From Acanthamoeba lenticulata (lineage: Eukaryota; Discosea; Longamoebia; Acanthamoebidae), in contig NAVB01002175.1 of NCBI GenBank assembly GCA_002179805.1, positions 1-10,217 of the forward strand: a stretch of DNA of 10,217 nt. The letters run 5' to 3'. Positions 1-8,227 of the stretch are shown piece by piece. Position numbers and translations under genes: made by a program. Position 1 is the stretch's first letter, and each line of letters begins with the position of its first letter. Under the pieces are notes generated by a model that was not told the origin of the DNA, made no database searches, and worked only from the letters and a program-made list of their open reading frames with translations.

Positions 1-138
1 GAAAGCAGAAAACTACGTACAAGCATGCTCGTCCTGGGTATCGAAGACGTTGTCGAGGCCGGCCTCAATGCCCCAGCAACGTCTGCTTCGCTCTCCATCC
101 TCAGAAACAACGTATTAAAAAGAAAAGAAAAGAAATAA
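1..138. other. possible edge fragment of a neighbouring gene, strand undecided
   Basis: Both strands stay open here and I cannot choose between them. On the plus strand the frame is open from base 1 to a TAA at 136-138 (46 codons, one ATG at 25), ending in a Lys-rich tail. On the minus strand a pyrimidine-rich stretch (complement of about 103-138) leads into a splice-acceptor-like AG. After it come an open frame ending at a TAG (13-15) and another frame with an ATG at 98-96 and a GTACGT donor-like site at 20-15. Any of these could be a terminal exon of a gene to the left. No product is recognisable. Confidence 0.25.
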
Positions 139-279
139 GGGAACCACGATGAAAAACACGGACCACCGTCTGTCTGGAGTTCTGGCCAGTTGTCTTGGAC
201 AGGCGCCAAAGCCATAAAGCCGAATCCGGTTGCAAACTTAAAATGCTTCACGGCAGGCTCGCACCACAACTGAACCAGT
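139..279 (+). promoter_or_regulatory. presumed upstream region of the oxygenase/F-box/ARP gene
   Basis: These 141 bases separate the possible left-edge fragment from the ATG at 280. I see no clear TATA box or known binding-site cluster. The role as promoter and 5' leader is inferred only from position. Confidence 0.3.
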
Positions 280-3004
280 ATGGAAGACGCCACAAAATTC
301 GTTGACGCTCCCTTCTTGCAGAAGCCTTTGCCACTGAAGAGCGTGTTCAAGGAGCTTCATGAGAAGCAGAAGAAGAAGAAGAAGAGACAAAAGAAGAGAA
401 ACATGCACCAAGTCGCGCGACAGGATGTAGACTTGGGCGGCTTGTGCAACGGTAGCTGCTTCCTACTGGACGGCGTGCTCAGCCTCACCGAGTGCACCGA
501 CTTCATCCGCTCCGCAGAAAGCGCAGCTGGTGGCTGGGAAGACGATAAAACCGACGTGGACTGCATGCTGAACATAGACAAGCAGCTGGCCGACATGTTG
601 TGGAACCGCATCAAACCTGGCCTGACTGAGCGGGACGTTCTCCATCTGCTACCTCCAGGTGCCCCTTCTCCCACAGCTTTCAAAGCCTTTCCTTCGTTCA
701 CCAGTTATCATCGTCATGTAATGAACAGGAGCCAGCAGTGCTGCAACTTGGCGGCCTTGTGGGCTCAACGAGTGCCTCAGGCTGGAGCGCTACAAGCCTG
801 GGGATCGCTTTTCATACGGGCAGGTGGACGGGCCGTGGATGCCGAGACTTGACGAGCGTTCTATCTACACCGTGGTCATCTACCTCAATGACGACCTTTT
901 GGGCGGCCACACCAACTTCCTCAAAGAAAGCACTCGCGAGCGGCTGTGGACAGTCACCCCGCACGCAGGCACAGCGCTCATCTTCAACCATGGTACCTAC
1001 CACGAGACCAATCCCGTACTCAACGGCTACAAATACATCCTGAGGACTGAGGTGCTCAGCCACGCCCTTCATCCTATGCGACAGGAGGATTCTCATCCTT
1101 TTTCTGCTTTCTTTGCCCCAAGTGAAGATGCTGTTCCAGCGTTTGGGCGCTCAGCTGCCGGTAAAGAACGAAGCGTTCACCAATGTGCCCACCTTCCACA
1201 AGGTGCGACCTCTCGTGTTCTTCTTGATTGGATCCACTAACTCCTCACACAGCCAATCAAGGTGTACGCTCCGTCAGAGGACGCAGTAGATGAAGGAGAC
1301 AGGCTCGTCTCCTTCCAGGTTCAGAAGTACCCTCAAAGTACCCCGGCCTCATACCTTGAGGAAGTTACAAGAGGACCGAATGATGAATGGCACTGTGGAC
1401 AGGCAACGGCAGGCAGACGCCCACAGAGGTGGAGTTGCCATACGAGCTGTGCCTGAGGATTATCACGATCGGGCATCTTACTCCAGATGAAGTCGGTCGA
1501 CTTCAGCTTGTCTCAAAGGTTGCCACCCTTGCTGGCCCAGACGGCGGTGGACTGGTGTTTGAGGAATGCTCAAGTGCACTCGTACGCACGCAGAGTTGGT
1601 GGGCCGTAGCGCAGGACGACGTGGTATGGAAGCGCTTTTACCTGGACCAGTGGCCCACAGAGCACAAGAAGTTGAGCAGGAAATCCAGCACTGAGATGGG
1701 AGATGGCTGGTATGCGAGGTGGAAGGCGCGCCTCAGGTGCGTGTGCCTTCTGATTGCTGTTCAACCAGTTGCGCTCACATCGCAAGAGCGCCGCACGAAG
1801 AGAGCAACGGGGCAGGTGTCCTGTAGTTATCGCAATCGACTACGGAACCGACTCGATCAAGTGCATGCGTTTGACGGACACGCCCAGGTCCTACGTGAAG
1901 CACTCTGTGCGAGGGGTGTTCATCAAGATCCCTGGTGGTTCGTTCCTTCCTTCCTTCCTTCCTGTTTCAAGGAGAAGTTGCTCTTGTTGGTGTTCATTCC
2001 TCCTCGGTAGACTCGGGGCCTGCGGCAGTCCGGACCCAAGATCGCTACGTCTTTGGCCAGGAAGCCATGCAAAAGCACCGGCAGGCTGCGGGCAGAAAAC
2101 AGTTCCTTGACCTACGGTGCCTGGCCAAAGATGGTACTCCCCGCTGTGAGTGCTTGAGCGTCAGTGTCGTGTGTGTGCCTCACATGAACGTGAAGGCAGG
2201 TTTGTCCAGGCGAATGTGCCCTACATCGCCTATATGACCCGCTCGTGCTTTGATGAGTAAGGACTGTGCTCTCGCCAGGGACGCTGTGCTCTGCGTGCGC
2301 TGATGACTGTGTTGTGATGACTGCAGGCTTAAACTGGCCAACCCCGAGAGTCCCATTGCCGTCGTGGTGAGCAGGCCGCCCACATGGCAGTCGTTTGATG
2401 AGCAAATGCTGGTCCGCTCGCTGCGGGCTTTGGCCATCGACACACGGTACGCAGAGGTACGGACATAACCACCGACTTCTCTCGTACCCACCGAGCAATC
2501 TCACACTCATGGTCATGACGGCAGGACTCGGGCGTACTCGTGCTAGCCTCGTATGGCCTGAAGTCGGGCATCGTGGTGGACGTCGGCCACGACGTGCTCT
2601 CTATCTCGCCTGTCGACAAAGGCAAGCTCCTGCACTCGTTCGTCGCCACCAGCCTGGCTGGGACCCACTCGCCAAAGTGGACAGCAAAGAAGCTGCTGGC
2701 CCTGCTGGAGAAGCTGCACCAGCACAAGAATGGACCCGAGCTGAATGGAATCGACCTCATCCTGTTGCGGCAGAACGTGGTCATCACGGGAGGCGGCTCG
2801 CTTGCCAAGGGCTGGAACCGCAAGTTCAAGCGATACCTCGCGCGCAAGGCCATGGGGAGCCACTGGCTGCAGCACCGCGTGGTCAAGGTGGGGCGAGAGC
2901 GCAAGGCGAGCCGGCCGATGGACGCCGTCAAGGGCGCCTGCATGCTGGCCGACGCCAGGCGCAACACGCCACTTGACCGGCTCTTTGGCCAGGTACTAGA
3001 GTAG
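280..3004 (+). CDS. 2OG-Fe(II) oxygenase-like / F-box / actin-related fusion protein
   Basis: Spliced model: 280-658, 729-1051, 1128-1202, 1253-1318, 1417-1736, 1789-1937, 1972-2116, 2327-2456, 2525-3004; all phases agree and it closes at 688 residues. Residues 30-41 are Lys/Arg-rich, like a nuclear signal. Residues ~55-240 resemble a prolyl-4-hydroxylase-type dioxygenase: GLNE (138-141), RYKPGD (147-152), YLND, distal His218, and Lys228 for 2-oxoglutarate. The first ligand motif, normally HxD, reads Gln158-Val-Asp160. Residues ~287-355 look like an F-box (ELPYELCLRI ... VVWKRF), which normally binds Skp1. Residues ~400-680 resemble an ARP: phosphate-1 loop at Asp405 (DYGTDSIK), phosphate-2 at Asp548, adenosine loop GGG at 618. 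Only ~70 residues separate the last two, about half of actin. F-box plus ARP is the plant ARP8 layout. ATG 280 has A at -3 and G at +4. A separate F-box/ARP gene could start at ATG 1387, but the upstream frame would then overlap it to a stop at 1456. Confidence 0.6.
1387..3004 (+). other. alternative gene boundary: F-box/ARP gene starting at ATG 1387
   Basis: Two in-frame TGA codons (1381-1386) stand directly before ATG 1387, which opens the F-box frame without any splice. If this start is used, the F-box/ARP part is its own protein of about 418 residues with the F-box near its N-terminus, as is usual for F-box proteins. The initiation context is weak at -3 (T). No promoter-sized gap precedes it. 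I prefer the joined model because exon phases agree, but both remain possible. Confidence 0.35.
1943..1962 (+). repeat. (TTCC)5 microsatellite in a very short intron
   Basis: Five perfect TTCC units form the pyrimidine tract of the inferred 34-nt intron 1938-1971 (37 nt if the donor is at 1935) in the ARP part of the first gene. Length changes here would alter the intron and not the protein. Confidence 0.85.
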
Positions 3005-3178
3005 TAGGTCATTCCGTTGAGTAAAATGATGATGTTCACTTGCCAAGCTCGTTCTTGTGGGTCTTCTTGTTGAGAAAGAAAGGATCGAAACCGTTATGTA
3101 CAAGTTTGGTCGTCTGGTTGAGTCCCCGCCCGCCAAGGACGTGAACTAACGACGAGGCATGTAGTGCGACCTTGACGC
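3005..3178. other. convergent intergenic region, two 3' ends
   Basis: This 174-bp gap lies between the stop codons of the F-box/ARP gene (plus) and the coiled-coil gene (minus). It must hold both 3' untranslated regions. I see no AATAAA, no strong hairpin and no convincing extra gene; a short minus-strand open stretch across 3036-3224 looks like chance. Confidence 0.6.
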
Positions 3179-4686
3179 TTAATGCTCGCTTTGTCGCACT
3201 TCGGCCAAATGGCGAGAGAGCCACTTGCTAAACTGATCGGGCTGGATCTTGGCCTGCTTGGCCTGGTCCCACAGCACGTGCACGTCCTTGTTCACAGCTT
3301 GGCCCATCAGCGCAAGGTTGAGCTTGAGGGCCAGCGCCAGTGTGAAGAACAACCTGTAAACCAACAAGCAAGCGGTCAGTGACTGTGACAACATAAGCAA
3401 CAGCGCAAGGTGAACAGGGCCGTACTCGCGCTGAAGCTGCTCCACCTGAGAGGTGAGCGTCTCGTTCTCTTTCTTCTGCACCTCGATCTGGAGTGCAAAC
3501 GCGTCCTTGACGGCGGTGAGCGTGGCCAGCTGCTGAGTGGCCTCGCGGCTCTCCTTCATCTCCTTGAGCTCCGTGTGCACCTGCTCGACCTCCTGCAGAA
3601 GGACCGAGTTGGCCTCCTGCGTGTCCTGCAGTTGCAACTCGACCTGGCGCGTCTTTTCCTTGGCCTCGTTGAGCTGCTTTTCGTGCTGCTTCTGCTCCTC
3701 GGCGATAAAGGCGGCGTGCTGCTGGGCCTGGTCAGAGTGGAGCTTGGCCAAGTGCCTGGACTTGTCCTCCTCCATAGACTTTTCCTCACGCGCGGTCGAG
3801 AGGTCGCGCTCCAGCTCGTCGATCCTGTCCTTGAGCGTTTGGATCGCCACCGACATCGATGTCACCTCGGCCTGCAGTTTCTCTGCAAAAAAAACCGAAT
3901 CAACACCGACCCACGTGAGTGCAAAGATGAGGATTGAGCCGGGAGACGATTTGTCTCCGCACCTTTTTCAGCGCGCTCTGTCTTGAACTCCTGGTCCTTC
4001 TTCTTCAGCCGCTGTTGATGGAACACGAGGAGCTCCTCCATCTCGCGCTTCTCCGATTGCAGCCGCTCAATCTCCTCTCGCCTCTGCAGCGCACATAGGA
4101 GGGGTGAGGATCAATGCTGGCTGAGGGCATGGAGAAGGGATGGGGGGTTGCTCCGGTTTCTCCTCTTCACCCAAAACAGGGCGGCCGAAGGAGAGGAGCA
4201 ACACATGACGATGATCGATGTTCGCGAAGTTTACCTTCTCCAAGGTACGCGAAGCAAACACAGAGAGCATAAACAAAAACCACCAAGAGCCGAACTTCAT
4301 CTTTGTGTGGCGTTGCACAGATACCTTCCTGAGCTCGCTGTGTTCGACCTTCCCGCTGTCCTCGACCAGAGCAGGAACGGGGGCAGGAGCGGGAGCAGGC
4401 GCCTGCTGAGGCAGCTCAGGGAACGCTTCAATACCCTCTGTGGCGGCCTGCTTCGAGGCTGGTGCCACTGGTTTGAGCTGCTCCGTGGTTACGACGTTCG
4501 CGTCAGCTTTGTTTTCTTTGCCATCTGCTGGCAGATTGAACGGTACCAGCTCCTTGTTCTTCTTGGAGCGAGCGCTCCTACACGGAGAGGCAAGTGTTAC
4601 TCCAACTACTCAATCCACCAACGACTCAATACCTCTTGTACGAACCTCTTCTTATTGTCGGCAGGTGGCGTGTGGTCCAGCAGCAT
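3179..4686 (-). CDS. coiled-coil protein, 348 residues, function unknown
   Basis: Exons in minus order: 4686-4646, 4577-4325, 4083-3963, 3882-3426, 3353-3179; phases agree and the frame closes at 348 residues. The N-terminal ~98 residues are basic and low complexity, with an Ala-Pro repeat at ~76-82. From residue ~99 to ~290 the protein is a nearly continuous coiled coil rich in Glu, Gln, Lys and Leu. A hydrophobic stretch (~292-309) follows, then a tail containing WDQAKQAK and FSKWLSRHL. I do not recognise the family; golgin-, centrosome- or kinetochore-like scaffold roles are only guesses from shape. The intron 3354-3425 is 72 nt, has no in-frame stop and encodes hydrophobic residues, so its retention would lengthen the hydrophobic segment. 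The large intron 4084-4324 (241 nt) could hide a small exon. The gene shares its promoter with the divergent gene at 5103. Confidence 0.8.
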
Positions 4687-5102
4687 CTTGAGTGGCACTT
4701 GTTAACAATCTCGTGTTAAAATATAAAACAAAAGAAGTGGCAACGGGGACGCCTCTTGTTCGAACGTTGCAAAACCCAACGCCGTTCAACTTTGGCGCCA
4801 AAGAAAAACGGACGTTGGAATGTTATGAATTGTAATTTGCCTGAGAAGATCCGACCATTCTTAAACTCCACAGGTGCAGCCAATCTCGTGCACTCAAGCC
4901 AAATGGAAAATTCGAGCTTGTTTTATGAAGTGGGTTCTTGTCTCCGCGCCAACCCCGCAGGGGAGAAGAAGCCTCACGCGTGAGGTGAGCTGCAGAGCAG
5001 CAGGCTGTGCGAGACCGGGAGCAGGTTGTACCAGCAGAGCGCGACACACTTTGTGAGGCACGAGAAACGCCTGCGGCTGTGCACGACCACTTCTCGGTGA
5101 AG
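4687..5102. promoter_or_regulatory. divergent (bidirectional) promoter region
   Basis: This 416-bp gap separates the start codons of the minus-strand coiled-coil gene (ATG 4686-4684) and the plus-strand helicase-associated-domain gene (ATG 5103). It holds an AT-rich TATA-like stretch (4717-4729) about 31 bp upstream of the minus ATG, a perfect E2F-type palindrome (4790-4803), three AACGG/CCGTT Myb-like cores (4742-4746, 4782-4786, 4807-4811) and a CCAAT motif (4880-4884). Assignment as promoter follows from layout; factor binding is inferred. Confidence 0.6.
4790..4803. promoter_or_regulatory. E2F/DP-type palindromic site
   Basis: CTTTGGCGCCAAAG is a perfect 14-bp palindrome containing TTTGGCGC on both strands, which matches the established E2F consensus TTTSSCGC. 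It lies 104 bp from the minus-strand ATG and 300 bp from the plus-strand ATG. Being palindromic, it could serve both genes. Use by an E2F factor is inferred. Confidence 0.5.
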
Positions 5103-8099
5103 ATGGAAACGAGGGCGAGCAGGCGCAGCGGCGCGGCAGCAGCTGCGGCCGAGGCCGAGTGGACAGCCATGCTGGCGGAGTTGGTGGAGTGGAAGGAGGA
5201 GAACGGTGGTGACCTCTCCGCCCTCGTGGGTGAAGCTGATGCGGGGGAAGCTGGAGGCAGGAAGAGGAGCAAGAGGCCAAAACCATCGAAATTGGGAAAA
5301 TGGATGGCAAAAATGAGGACGCAGAAGAAGGAGGGCAAACTGTCCAAGGACAAGGAAGCGCAGCTGGATGAGATAGGCTTTGACTGGGGCACTGTAGAGA
5401 AAATCGCGCCCCGAAGCGGGAACGATGAGAGCTCGTCGCCCCACGCAAGCGAAGGTGGCGAAGAGGGAGAGCCTCAAGGCTTGCAACAGAAGAAGCGACG
5501 GCGCAACCCCTCGAGGAATGCGAAGAGGGTTCAGAATGATTTGGAAGATGAGGACGACTCCCCAAGTCAAGAGGAAGAAGTGGCAACGCAGACAGCTGAA
5601 AGCGGAAGCGACGGCAAAAACCCAGAAGCCACCACGAAGCGTACGCCCAAGAAGAGAAAGATTGACGATCAATGGGAGCAGAAATTCGAGGAGCTGGTTC
5701 GCTTCAAGGAGGAGCATGGGCACTTCCGCATCCCCGTCAACAAGATGCCACTTCTCAAGTACTGGGCGCAGAATCAGAAGATCACCTTTCGCAAGGGCAA
5801 GCTGTCCGACGAGCGCCGTGCTCGTCTCGAATCGGTGGGTTTTCACTGGGGCCAGCAACGAAGCCGCAAGGGAGCTGCCTCAGATCGGTCCACGGTTGCC
5901 GCCAAGACACCCTCTGCCCACGGCATCAAGCGACTCTCACCCGACGATGAGCCTGAGGGCGACGATACCATCAGTGGTGACGAGGACGAAGACGACGAGG
6001 ACGACGAAGAACAACAACCTGAACGCGCCACCTCGTCGGCGCCAAATACTGCGCCTACCAAGGACGCCACCCACTCGACTTCGATGTCTTCTTCCTCGAC
6101 CACTACTTCGACCACTTCCTCTTTATCCTCTTCTTCTTCTTCTTCCTCCTCCTCCTCTTCTCCATCAAGGCCGAATGCCACAACCACCATGCACACGATG
6201 GCGGCCCAGTCCGCCACCGCCTACGCGACCAGCAGTCCAGGCCTCGGCGGTGCTGGCGCGACACACCCATCGCCCTACACGCCCCATTACCCAGGCTACT
6301 ACGCCTACGCTTCACAAGCGCCTTCCACGACAATCCACCCTGGCCTGCCTGGCGCTACCGCTTCGTATGGCCACAATAACAACAGCTCCAAGAGCAATCC
6401 TGTATGGCTTCCCTTCCTCTTTCCTCCTCTCCCCTTCTTCTTGTAGAGGCCACCATCAAGTCGCCTGACGACTTCAATACCAATAGCAGCAGCAACCTCC
6501 ACAACCACAGCAGCAACACTATGCGGGCGCCACCAACGGTGGTGGCGGCGGCAACGGGAATGGCGTTGCTGGTGGCATGAATTACGTGTATTCACGCATC
6601 GAAGTGCTCGAGCGACGACAGGAGGAGATGCACCGACACATGCTCGAACTGCGGCAGGCCTTCAAGGGCATGGAGCGATTTATGATGCACCATTTTGCGC
6701 GCGAGCGCGAGATTGCCGAACGCGCGCGTGTCGCTGGTGCTGGCGCTGGCTCGTGGCCCGGCGCAGCGCCACAACCTGCGCCGCTGCCGTCATCTATGTT
6801 GCATTCGCCGCTGCTCGGCAGCAGCAGCAGCAGTGTCAGCGAGAAGACGCCGGGCTACTCGCACTACGCGGCCGCACCACAGTACAGCTACGGCGACGCC
6901 TACTACCCCCAGCAACAGCCGCAGCCGCAGCAGCAGCAGCAATACCACCAGCAGCACCAGGCCCACTACGCCCATCACCAACAGCAGCTGTCGATTGCCG
7001 ACCCGTCGTCGATGGTGCACGCCACCGGCAACGGGGGCTATGTGCTGCAACATCATCACCAGCATCAGCAGCAGCAGCCCTACTCGTCGTACGCGTACGG
7101 GCCTGCGACGGTGGGCGGTGGCGGGATGGCGCGGGCCGGCAGCGGAGACAACCTCTACGCTGCGCGAGGAGGCTATGCCGTCACGTCGCCGCCGTCAGGC
7201 GCCGTGGTGTCGTCGACTCCGTCGCCCTCGTCTGCGACTGCACTGTCGCACCTCAACGCCGCGCTCGGCGTCCTGACCAGCCCCCAGACTGGCCCGGCCT
7301 CGCCGCACCCCACTGTACGTGCCCGCGCGCCAACACGCTTGGCTGACCGACGGATTGACTAACTCTTTAGTGCTTGCTCTAGGCCCCCTCGCCACCGGGC
7401 GGGATGCACGCTGCGCAGCAGCACATGTCGAGCGCGCCTTACGCCCCGCCGCACTACCCACAACACGCGCCTGCCTCAACAACGGCCGCGTCGGCCCTCT
7501 ATGGCGGCCATATGACCGTACCGCATCATCTCCGCAACATGCCGCCGCACCATCTCGCCTCGGCCTCGGCGTCCTCGTCGCCGTCCACATCGTCGGCTTC
7601 GGCCCAGTCGCCGGCCTCCATAACGGCCACCACCAGCTTTGGTTTCCCGACGCCGACGCCACCGCCGCCACTGCCGTCGACTGCTGCGGCAGGAGCCCAC
7701 CACCAGCGCTCGTCGCCCGCCATGACGGCCTCGCCCGGCGGCGACTCGCCCGAGGCCGTGCATACGCCCGAGGCGCACGGGCTCCACTTCCCGCGCACGC
7801 CCAACGCGCCCTCGGTGACGTCGGTGACGCCCATCCCGCCCTCGATCGTCCACCAGTACCCGCCGCCAGAGGAGGTGGCCCCGACGCTCAGCCCGCCGCG
7901 GCCGCGCATGGGTGACCTCACGCTCGCCAGCCTCAACGCCGGGCCCGGGGCCTTCCCCTTCCTCGAGGAGAATCACGAGACCACTGGGGACGGGAGCGGG
8001 GCCGGTCTGCTGGGGACAGCGGGCGACGAGGACGGGGGCATCACCGAGACAGACGACAACGGTGAAGAGCTCCTCAAGCAGCTCGACTTCTGCAGCTGA
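5103..8099 (+). CDS. helicase-associated (HA) domain protein, putative nuclear regulator
   Basis: Exons 5103-6401, 6487-7314 and 7383-8099 join in phase to 947 residues. ATG 5103 has A at -3 and G at +4; the open frame upstream of it has no ATG. Two repeats match the helicase-associated domain (Pfam HA): residues ~19-96 (W ... LxELVEWKEENG ... LDEIGFDWG) and ~191-250 (W ... FEELVRFKEEHGHF ... LESVGFHWG). Basic clusters (~129-134, ~179-186) look like nuclear signals. Then come an acidic run (~285-300), a Ser/Thr run (~325-355), a coiled coil (~464-515), Gln/His-rich tracts (~565-620), a long Pro/Ser/Ala-rich region and an acidic tail with hydrophobics (EELLKQLDF). No helicase motor is present. 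HA domains are thought to bind nucleic acid; with the tail, a transcription-regulator role is plausible but unproven. Readthrough of intron 1 ends at a TAG at 6444-6446, giving a 447-residue form. Confidence 0.85.
6079..6171 (+). repeat. Ser/Thr-coding low-complexity tract (TCT/TCC/TCG)
   Basis: Imprecise TCx repeats encode a Ser/Thr run including about 14 consecutive Ser within the HA-domain gene. This is typical replication-slippage sequence and probably a disordered linker. Confidence 0.85.
6907..7078 (+). repeat. Gln/His-coding CAG/CAA/CAC repeat tract
   Basis: Interrupted CAG, CAA and CAC codons encode polyglutamine and histidine-rich stretches in exon 2 of the HA-domain gene. Codons are mixed, so it is not a pure CAG microsatellite. 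Similar tracts occur in activation or aggregation-prone regions of many nuclear proteins. Confidence 0.85.
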
Positions 8100-8227
8100 T
8101 CTGCGGCCAACCGCAAAGTTGTGGCCCAAACAAAATATAAATATTTATTATGCTCATACCTTCTTGGAAGCAATTTAATCCTTTGTGCCCCGAAAGATAC
8201 GATCTGATTAAATAACAAACAACAAAC
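8100..8227 (+). promoter_or_regulatory. compact 3'-end / promoter spacer with TATA-like box
   Basis: Only 128 bp separate the HA-domain gene stop from the next ATG. An AT-rich block holds TATAAATA (8136-8143), 84 bp before the next ATG, which could be a TATA box for the downstream gene, a 3'-end signal for the upstream gene, or both. The leader just before ATG 8228 is an A/C-rich, CAA-repeated sequence with A at -3. Confidence 0.4.

Noticed and set aside
2329..3039. Minus-strand open frame of 236 codons across the ARP exons
   Set aside because: It crosses inferred introns and exons of the plus gene, whose actin-like motifs are clear; no recognisable domain on the minus strand.
3410..3937. 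Plus-strand Leu-rich open frame that could look like a leucine-rich or membrane protein
   Set aside because: It is the complement of the Glu/Gln/Lys-rich coiled-coil exon (CTC/CTT/CTG from GAG/AAG/CAG).
4148..4705. Plus-strand open frame of about 185 codons opposite the coiled-coil gene
   Set aside because: It runs through an inferred intron and exons of the minus gene, and its product has no domain; the minus-strand model closes exactly with five phase-matched exons.
4717..4729. TATA box for the coiled-coil gene
   Set aside because: It lies only about 31 bp from the ATG, leaving almost no leader; AT-rich sequence alone does not prove it, so it is mentioned only within the promoter entry.
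4974..5858. Long minus-strand open frame (about 294 codons) rich in Leu and Phe
   Set aside because: It is the antisense shadow of the Lys/Glu-rich HA-domain exon (AAG/GAG codons read as CTT/CTC). The plus frame has recognisable domains and closes in phase.
6907..7078. Short regularly spaced repeats resembling an array
   Set aside because: They are in-frame CAG/CAA/CAC codons with no constant repeat and spacer pattern, so they are not CRISPR or a mobile element.
7319..8129. Several long open frames on both strands overlapping exon 3 of the HA-domain gene
   Set aside because: Very high GC removes stop codons in all frames. Composition is Arg/Ala/Gly-rich without motifs, and only the chosen frame joins in phase with exon 2.
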